Assembly: GCA_937888735.1 (NCBI GenBank)
Contig: CALASN010000121.1
Coordinates: forward strand, 1-19,842
DNA: 19,842 bases
Source of the DNA: UBA5499 sp002426275
GTDB lineage: Bacteria > Bacillota > DTU084
Direction of reading: 5' to 3'
This document shows, piece after piece, positions 13,794 to 19,842 of the stretch (position 1 is its first letter; every line of letters begins with the position of its first letter). The notes below the pieces were generated by a model. It saw only the letters and a program-made list of their open reading frames with translations, ran no database searches and was not told where the DNA came from. The position numbers and the translations under genes were made by a program.

Positions 13794-16703
13794 ATGAAAA
13801 AGATGAAAAAAATGAAGATTTTGTTGTTCTTGCTGTGCATTTTCGCAGCGGCAGGCGCGGCAGCAGACGCGCCGCTTGAGCTGCAGCCGCCCGCCAAGCC
13901 GCAAGCGACCGTGTGGCTGGAAGGGGAAGAGTTCGCCGAAACCCGGGGCGGCGTTGTCAACGCGGGCGACGGCAGCTGTTACGGGGGGAAATCCTGGACT
14001 CTTTTGACCCAAGAGGACGGGGAATATACCGTGAAGTATAAGTTTCGCGTCCCCCGAGACGGCTTTTACACTGTGCAGGTGGCGGGGCAGCCCGTGGGAA
14101 CCGGCTATACTTCTCCCATTTGGTATGCGGTCGACGGCGGCGCCTGGGTAAAAAAGGAGACCCTTCCCGCCTCCAAAGCCGTCTGGGGGATCAGCCGAGC
14201 CCTCCGTTGGACTGCCTTGGGAACCGTGGCCTTGGAGAGCGGAGAGCACACCCTGGAGTTTAAGATCGACCAGCGGCGGTCGCAGGACAGTTTTTACGCC
14301 TATAATATCGACGCCATCGCCTTGATGCGAGATGCGGACGCGCTGCCCGATCTGCGCGGCAGCCAGCCGGGCAACGTGTTCACAACCGAGCAACCGCTAG
14401 TCTTTCAGAGCGATCCGGCTTTAACCTTCGGCAGCTGGCAGTGGCGAGCGGTGGACTGGCAGGGAAACGAGAAGTCGCATGGCCTCTGGGAAGCGAAGAC
14501 AGGAGCTTTGACTCTCCCTCAGCTGCCTGTGGGATACTATCGCCTGCAGCTGCAAGACAAACAAGGACAGTGGAGCCGCTGGCTGCCCTTTGCCAGGATT
14601 TTGCCGCCGCCGCAGCGCAAGCAGGAGATGCCATATGCAGTAGACAGCGCCCAAAGCTGGCTTGTCGCTCCTGGCTATGCGGGGAATAGCCTGCAGCCGG
14701 CGGGCGCCTATGAGTTGATTTCGGATCTGGAGAGGATGGGAGGCTTTTCCATGATTCGCGATCGTCTAAAATGGAGGGAAGTAAATCCGGAGCCTGGAAT
14801 ATACAAGTGGGGGCGCTATGAAACCAACGCCGCTTTGCTTTCTGAGCGGGGAATCGCCGTCCTGGGCATGTTTCATGACGCTCCTTCCTGGGCCAAAGAA
14901 GGTTTGAAAAGCCTGCCTCATGATCTGATGGCAACTTATGAGTTCTGCAAAGCCGCGGCTCAGAAATTTTCCGGTCAGATTCTGGCTTGGGAATTTTGGA
15001 ACGAGCCTGATCTTATGAGCTTCAATCAGGATCCCAGCTGGGATCTGGCGGCAGCGCACAAGGCGGCATATCTGGGCTTTAAGGCCGGTGATCCAAACGT
15101 TGACGTGCTTATCGCCTCCAATTGTCAGCATTCCGCGATGAAAATGTATGAGCTTTTGCTGCAAAACGGCGTCGGCGATTATATGGACGTCTTTAATTTC
15201 CACTTTTACGGTCCGTTGGAAGAGTACCAACAGACCGTGGAAAGTAAGCGGCAGTTTTTAGCCAGGTATCTGGCGTCTAAGCCTATGTGGGTGACGGAAA
15301 ACGGCCTGGCCGCGGAAGGAACTGGGAAAGAGGAGCCGATCGTGCCAGGCAGCGATTTGCGCGAACATGATTCCCGGCAAGAGCTGGCGCAGGCGGAGCT
15401 GATGATCAAATCTCAGATCACCATGCAGTCTCTGGGGGTGGAGCGGGACTTTTCCTTTGTGTTTCCTCCGTACAATGAACAGGGAGGAGGCAAAGTGTGG
15501 GGGATGTTCCGCTGGGATTACACCGTAAAACCGGCCTATGTGGCTTTCGCCAATCTCATCCGCCAGCTTGGTGATTGTCGATACTTGGGCAAGCTTGATT
15601 TTGATGGAATCTCAGCGTTTCTCTATGGGCAGCCGGACGGAGGGCAGGTTTTGGTTTACTGGACTGAAAAGGAAACGGCAGTCGGCTTGACGCTGAAGGA
15701 GCAAGGGAAAAAATTGGAACTGGCGGATTTCCTCGGCTGCAGCCAAACTATAGCTTCGGAATCAGGAGTTTATCAACTAACGGCAGGTCGTTTCCCTTCT
15801 TATCTCAAAGGCCTGGCCGGACTTGAACCGACGGAACTGCCGATTCCCAAAGGCGAACCCGAGCCTCCGCAGGCCACGGATCCCGACACAGTCCTGCGGG
15901 TCGATTTGGGCAAAGGCTTCACGGCGCCCACCCAAGTCATGGCCAAGCTTGAAGGGACCGTAGGAAACATTGATTTAGATATTTTTAACTTCAGCGAAGA
16001 GCCCAAAACCATTACATTGGAGAATATGAGCGATGCGTATCTGCTTTTGGGAATGCCGGAGGACGTTAAAGTTCCTGCAATGGGCAAAACGAGGATTGCT
16101 TTGAAACTGGTTCTAAGCCCCGGCAGCCCGGGACGCTTCGATTTGAAGCTCAGAGCGCACAGCGGAGGCTTGCTCGGCGCGCCTGTGCTCATTCCCATCT
16201 CCACAGGCAGCGTAGAGGGGCTCAATCTGGAAGAAAAATTGCTCAGCGCCGCCGCTGCTGACCGTTGGCTGAAAAACGCCTCCGGCAGCATGAACATCAG
16301 CTACGATCAGGCGGAAGAGGCCGTGCGGTTTGACGTTGCCTTCTCACCTGGCGCAAGTCATTGGGTGTACCCGGTCTTTACCTTGAGACCGGAGGAGAAT
16401 CTGAAAGGCGCGGTGGGCTTGAGCTTCGAAGTGAAAGCCGCCTTCGCTCCCGCTAACGCTGGCAATCCCTACAATGTGGCTTATGTGATGGCCGTGCTTG
16501 AAGATGAGCTTGAAACTGGCAAGCGGGTTGATTTCAGTTATCAACCCACAGCCGAATGGCAAAAGGTAGATATCTTGTTCTCAACGGAGGCGCCGGCAGA
16601 TTTTGATCCCAAAGACGTGAAGCTGCTGCGGATCGGCCTCAATCCCAGACAGAACAACTTAACGTATTGGCTGCGCAATCTGAAGGGTTATTATCAGAAA
16701 TAA
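13794..16703 (+). CDS. Secreted GH39-like hydrolase, copy 2
   Basis: This 969-residue paralogue of the 8835-11720 protein has the same module order. It begins with a lysine-rich signal peptide (MKKMKKMKI, then a hydrophobic stretch ending AAADA), followed by a CBM module opening VWLEGEEF near residue 42. WEFWNEP gives acid/base E404 and MWVTENG gives nucleophile E502. The C-terminus ends YWLRNLKGYYQK. It shares long identical stretches with copies 1 and 3, for example FNQDPSWDLAAAHKAAYLGF with copy 1. ATG 13794 is used; TTG 13791 and ATG 13803 are in-frame alternatives. The ribosome site AAGGGG (13785-13790) overlaps the stop codon of the rhamnosidase and only seven bases separate the genes, so translation is probably coupled. 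Confidence 0.8.
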   Translation: MKKMKKMKILLFLLCIFAAAGAAADAPLELQPPAKPQATVWLEGEEFAETRGGVVNAGDGSCYGGKSWTLLTQEDGEYTVKYKFRVPRDGFYTVQVAGQPVGTGYTSPIWYAVDGGAWVKKETLPASKAVWGISRALRWTALGTVALESGEHTLEFKIDQRRSQDSFYAYNIDAIALMRDADALPDLRGSQPGNVFTTEQPLVFQSDPALTFGSWQWRAVDWQGNEKSHGLWEAKTGALTLPQLPVGYYRLQLQDKQGQWSRWLPFARILPPPQRKQEMPYAVDSAQSWLVAPGYAGNSLQPAGAYELISDLERMGGFSMIRDRLKWREVNPEPGIYKWGRYETNAALLSERGIAVLGMFHDAPSWAKEGLKSLPHDLMATYEFCKAAAQKFSGQILAWEFWNEPDLMSFNQDPSWDLAAAHKAAYLGFKAGDPNVDVLIASNCQHSAMKMYELLLQNGVGDYMDVFNFHFYGPLEEYQQTVESKRQFLARYLASKPMWVTENGLAAEGTGKEEPIVPGSDLREHDSRQELAQAELMIKSQITMQSLGVERDFSFVFPPYNEQGGGKVWGMFRWDYTVKPAYVAFANLIRQLGDCRYLGKLDFDGISAFLYGQPDGGQVLVYWTEKETAVGLTLKEQGKKLELADFLGCSQTIASESGVYQLTAGRFPSYLKGLAGLEPTELPIPKGEPEPPQATDPDTVLRVDLGKGFTAPTQVMAKLEGTVGNIDLDIFNFSEEPKTITLENMSDAYLLLGMPEDVKVPAMGKTRIALKLVLSPGSPGRFDLKLRAHSGGLLGAPVLIPISTGSVEGLNLEEKLLSAAAADRWLKNASGSMNISYDQAEEAVRFDVAFSPGASHWVYPVFTLRPEENLKGAVGLSFEVKAAFAPANAGNPYNVAYVMAVLEDELETGKRVDFSYQPTAEWQKVDILFSTEAPADFDPKDVKLLRIGLNPRQNNLTYWLRNLKGYYQK

Positions 16704-16800
16704 CGATCTGCGAACAGTAATCGAGCGGCAGGTGGGAGATCTGGACGGTGGAATCAGCGGGCATAGGCTTACAGCGAGAGAAATGGAGATGTTGACATTT

Positions 16801-19707
16801 ATGAAAAAATATTTCTCTTTATTGATGCTGTTGTGTTTCTGCGCCGCAGCCATGGCGGCGCCAACGGCGCCCTTTGCTTTGAGCCCGCCCGTCAAGCCGG
16901 AGGCGGAGCTGTGGCTGGAAGGGGAAGATTTTGTTGAAACCAGCGGCGGCGTGATCCAAGCTGATAGCGGTTGCTATGGCGGAAAGTTCTGGTCCCTTTT
17001 GACCAAAGACGGCGGAGAACATACGGTGAAGTATAAGTTCCGCGTTTCCGCAGACGGCTTTTACGCAGTGCAAATCGCGGGGCAGCCTGTGGGCACGGTC
17101 TATACTTCTCCCATCCGGTATGCTATCGACGGCGGCGCCTGGACAGACAAGGCGACTCTTCCCAGTTCCAAAACGGCCTGGGGGACGAGCCGCGCCGTCC
17201 GCTGGACCGCCCTTGAGACTGTCGGTCTGGGGCGAGGAGAGCATACTCTGGAATTCAAGATCGATCAGCGGCGAATTCAAGACGAGTTCTTCGCGTACAG
17301 CATCGACGCCATCGCCCTGAGGCGAGAGTCGGAGGCGCTGCCCGATCTGCGCGGCAGTCAGCCGGCCAATGTGTTTACAGCCGAGCAGCCTTTGGCTTTT
17401 CAAACCGACCCGCCTTTGACTTTTGGCAAGTGGCAGTGGCGCGTGGTGGACTGGCAGGGGAACGAGAAGTTGCAGGGCCTCTGGGATGCGAAGGCAGGGG
17501 CTTTGACGCTCCCTCAACTGCCTGGGGGATACTATCGCCTGCAGCTGCAGGACAAACAGGGACAGTGGAGCCGGTGGCTGCCGTTTGCCAAGCTGCGGAC
17601 GGCGGCAAAACCAAATCCGGATACCCCCTTTGCCATAGACAGCGCTCAAAGCTGGCTGGCCGCTCCGGGATATTCCGGCAACAGCCTGCAGCCTGAAGGC
17701 GCTTACGAATTAGTTTCCGATCTGGAGGCCCTGGCCGGATTTTCCATGGTTCGCGAGCGCCTGACGTGGAGAGAGGTGAATCCGCAGCCCGGAGTATACC
17801 GCTGGGAGGGACGCTATGAGGCTAACGCGGACTTGCTTTCCCGGCGGGGAATTCCCGTGCTGGGCATGTTTCACGACGCGCCGCAATGGGCGCGGGAAGG
17901 CTCCGGGGCCCTGCCCCATGATCTTTTGGCGACCTACGAGTTTTGCAAAGCCGCGGCGGAGAAGTTCTCCGGCCAGATGACTGCCTGGGAATTCTGGAAC
18001 GAGCCGGAGCTGAAGTGCTTCGGTTGGGAGCTGGCGGCCGCGCACAAGGCTGCCTATCTGGGCTTCAAGGCCGGAGATCCAAACGTGGACGTGCTTCTTG
18101 CCTCCAACTGCAGCGTGGATGCGCCGGGGAAATTTTTCGAGGTCCTGATGGAAAGCGGCGTCGGCGATTACATGGACGTCTTTAATTTTCATCTTTACGA
18201 GTCTCTTAAGCAATACCCGGTGAACGTGGAAGAAAAAAGAAAGTTTCTGGCGCGCTACGGACAGGAGCGGAAACCGATCTGGGTGACGGAAAACGGAATG
18301 CGCAATGGAGGCGAGGGGAACGAAGAGCCCATCGTCCCCGGCGGCAGCCTGCGCGAGCACGACCGGGAGCAAGAGCTGGAACAGGCCGAGCAGTTGGTCA
18401 AAGCGCAGATCCTTCTGCAGTCGCTGGGAATTGAACGCGATTTCACCTTTGTTTTCCCTCCGTATAACGAACGGGGCGGAGGCAAAGTCTGGGGAATTTT
18501 CCGCTGGGATTATACGGTCAAGCCCGCCTATGTGGCTCTAGCCAATCTCATTTCGCAGCTGGGGAATTGCAGGTATCAGGGCAAGCTCGATTTAGATGGA
18601 ATCTCAGCGTTCCTCTACGCGCAGCCGGACGGAGGGCAGGTTTTGGTTTACTGGGCAGCAAAGGGTGAAGCTGCCGGATTTACGCTGAACGGGCAGGACG
18701 CTCAGCTTGAACTGTGGGATTTTCTCGGCGGCGGCAAAACGATTGCTTCTCAGTCCGGCAGTTATCAGCTTGCGGCTGGTCGTTTCCCCGCATATTTGGC
18801 AGGCCTTTCCGGACTGGCGCCCACCGTGCCGCCCATTCCCAAGAGCGGCCCGAAGCCTCCGGTGACCACGGATCCGGAAACAGTCCTGCGAATCGATTTG
18901 GGCAAGGGATTCGATGCCAGCGATCCGAAACGGCAGCTTGTCGCCAAGCTTGAGGGCGACATGGGAAGCTTTACTTTAGATATTTTCAACTTCAGCGATA
19001 AAGCCAAAACCCTGACGCTGGAGAATATGGGCGACAAATATTTGCTTTTGGGCGTGCCGGAGTCGGTGACTGTGCCGGCCATGAATAAGGTGAGCGTCCC
19101 GCTGAAGATGCTCGTCAGAGGCGACATTACAGAGATTTTCGCTCTCAAGCTGCGCTCGCGCAGCGGGGAGGCGGTCAGCGCGCCGGTGGTGATTCCCCTA
19201 AGTCCGGGAGGGAAAAATCTGCTCTCAGCGGCGGCAGCGAAATTAATCAGCGGCGCGGAGCCGGAGCGTTGGGAGAAGAACGCCGCCGGAGAGATGAAAA
19301 TCGGCTATGACGAGTCTGAAGAGGCGGTGCGTTTCGACGTCGCGTTTGCTCCGTACGTGGATCACTGGGTTTACCCGGTGTTTCGCCTGCGGCCTGAGGA
19401 GAACCTGAAAGGTGCGGTGGGTCTGAGCTTTGAAGTGAAAGCGGACTTCGCAGACCCGCAGGAAACCGCGAAGGTGGCATATGTGATGACCGTGCTGGAA
19501 GACGAGCTTGAAGTGGGCAAAGGGGTTAATTTCGCTTACCGCCCCACAAACCGGTGGCAAACGATCAACATCGCGTTCGCGGAAGCGGCGCCGGAGGGTT
19601 TCGATCCTGCGGACGTGCTGCTGCTGCGAATCGGCATGAATCCTAACCCCACCCAGCATAATTTAACTTATTGGCTGCGCAATCTGAAGGTTTACTATCA
19701 GAAATAG
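16801..19707 (+). CDS. Secreted GH39-like hydrolase, copy 3
   Basis: This is the third paralogue, 968 residues, with the same layout. The signal peptide is MKKYFSLLMLLCFCAAAMAA, and the CBM module opens with LWLEGEDF. Acid/base is E401 in WEFWNEPE and nucleophile is E497 in IWVTENG. Compared with copies 1 and 2 it lacks about four residues just after the acid/base: the FNQDPSWD loop is replaced by CFGWE, a place where substrate contacts would be expected. ATG 16801 is chosen because it starts a normal signal peptide and matches the start of the next copy. An upstream in-frame ATG at 16732 would add 23 residues of unlikely sequence before the signal peptide, and ATGs at 16783 and 16789 are also possible. 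GGAG (16785-16788) is a weak, distant ribosome site. The gene ends YWLRNLKVYYQK. Confidence 0.8.
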   Translation: MKKYFSLLMLLCFCAAAMAAPTAPFALSPPVKPEAELWLEGEDFVETSGGVIQADSGCYGGKFWSLLTKDGGEHTVKYKFRVSADGFYAVQIAGQPVGTVYTSPIRYAIDGGAWTDKATLPSSKTAWGTSRAVRWTALETVGLGRGEHTLEFKIDQRRIQDEFFAYSIDAIALRRESEALPDLRGSQPANVFTAEQPLAFQTDPPLTFGKWQWRVVDWQGNEKLQGLWDAKAGALTLPQLPGGYYRLQLQDKQGQWSRWLPFAKLRTAAKPNPDTPFAIDSAQSWLAAPGYSGNSLQPEGAYELVSDLEALAGFSMVRERLTWREVNPQPGVYRWEGRYEANADLLSRRGIPVLGMFHDAPQWAREGSGALPHDLLATYEFCKAAAEKFSGQMTAWEFWNEPELKCFGWELAAAHKAAYLGFKAGDPNVDVLLASNCSVDAPGKFFEVLMESGVGDYMDVFNFHLYESLKQYPVNVEEKRKFLARYGQERKPIWVTENGMRNGGEGNEEPIVPGGSLREHDREQELEQAEQLVKAQILLQSLGIERDFTFVFPPYNERGGGKVWGIFRWDYTVKPAYVALANLISQLGNCRYQGKLDLDGISAFLYAQPDGGQVLVYWAAKGEAAGFTLNGQDAQLELWDFLGGGKTIASQSGSYQLAAGRFPAYLAGLSGLAPTVPPIPKSGPKPPVTTDPETVLRIDLGKGFDASDPKRQLVAKLEGDMGSFTLDIFNFSDKAKTLTLENMGDKYLLLGVPESVTVPAMNKVSVPLKMLVRGDITEIFALKLRSRSGEAVSAPVVIPLSPGGKNLLSAAAAKLISGAEPERWEKNAAGEMKIGYDESEEAVRFDVAFAPYVDHWVYPVFRLRPEENLKGAVGLSFEVKADFADPQETAKVAYVMTVLEDELEVGKGVNFAYRPTNRWQTINIAFAEAAPEGFDPADVLLLRIGMNPNPTQHNLTYWLRNLKVYYQK

Positions 19708-19796
19708 CGCTGCGATGAGCAAGGAAACTGTGTCACAGAAGGGAGGAATGCCCGGGAACTGTAATCTCCAGGCGCCAGGGTACAATGAGAAATAAA

Positions 19797-19829
19797 GAGA
19801 GGAGTTGACATTTATGAAAAAATGTTTCC
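19797..19829 (+). repeat. Copy of the leader/start segment of GH39-like copy 3
   Basis: TTGACATTTATGAAAAAAT plus GTTTC here matches TTGACATTTATGAAAAAAT plus ATTTC at 16791-16814, with one base different, and GAG precedes both a few bases upstream. Shared sequence on both sides of the start codon suggests that the duplication unit included the translation start region. Confidence 0.5.
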
Positions 19830-19842
19830 CCTTATTGCTGCT
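19814..19842 (+). CDS. Start of a probable fourth GH39-like copy, cut by edge
   Basis: Only nine codons and two bases are present, encoding MKKCFPLLL. They follow AGAGAGGAG (19796-19804) nine bases upstream. The stretch TTGACATTTATGAAAAAAT is identical to that at the start of copy 3, so a further paralogue is likely. No catalytic part lies in the window, so the assignment rests on the shared leader, the signal-peptide start and the context. Confidence 0.55.

Noticed and set aside
16732..16800. Upstream extension of GH39-like copy 3 to ATG 16732
   Set aside because: It would place 23 non-hydrophobic residues before a standard signal peptide and is not matched by the other copies.
16791..16819. 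TTGACA just before the start of GH39-like copy 3, as a -35 box
   Set aside because: No -10-like hexamer lies 16-18 bases downstream, and that position is within the signal-peptide codons.

Overview
This is a bacterial window with strong Shine-Dalgarno sites, GTG/TTG starts mixed with ATG, a tRNA with encoded CCA, and type I signal peptides. The phylum cannot be fixed from the sequence. An anaerobic, polysaccharide-degrading bacterium (Bacillota-like, or a Lentisphaerota/Armatimonadota-type carbohydrate specialist) would fit. No LPXTG anchor, SusC/D pair or ribosomal marker is present to decide.

Region 1 (1-420) is mostly non-coding. It holds a terminator-like hairpin, a 12-bp perfect palindrome and a tandem 8-bp direct repeat. 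Region 2 (421-3900) is a two-gene operon: a MoxR/CobS/NorQ-type AAA+ ATPase, then a VWA protein with a complete MIDAS motif and an HExxH motif. Together they look like a chaperone or metal-insertion/remodelling machine with an unknown client.

Region 3 (3901-4932) is accessory-like. It holds a cluster of short direct and inverted repeats built on GAGTAAACGC, a GC-rich hairpin, a tRNA-Pro(GGG) with a clear promoter and terminator, and a decayed MNT-type nucleotidyltransferase relic starting immediately after that terminator. A leader with a candidate promoter follows.

Region 4 (4933 to the right edge) is a co-directional carbohydrate-degradation cluster. In order it encodes a 1279-residue secreted multi-domain clan GH-A hydrolase (GH42-like), a secreted GH39-like hydrolase, an apparently cytoplasmic GH78-type alpha-L-rhamnosidase, two more secreted paralogues of the GH39-like protein, and the first codons of what is probably a fourth paralogue cut by the edge. 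The GH39-like proteins share one architecture: signal peptide, CBM35/CBM6-like module, Ig-like module, catalytic barrel, beta-rich modules and a C-terminal CBM-like module. The large first hydrolase carries the same kind of 'LWLEGE' module. A reasonable reading is that the secreted enzymes cut and hold a common rhamnose-containing polysaccharide outside the cell, and that the rhamnosidase finishes imported oligosaccharides inside. No transporter or regulator for this pathway lies in the window.
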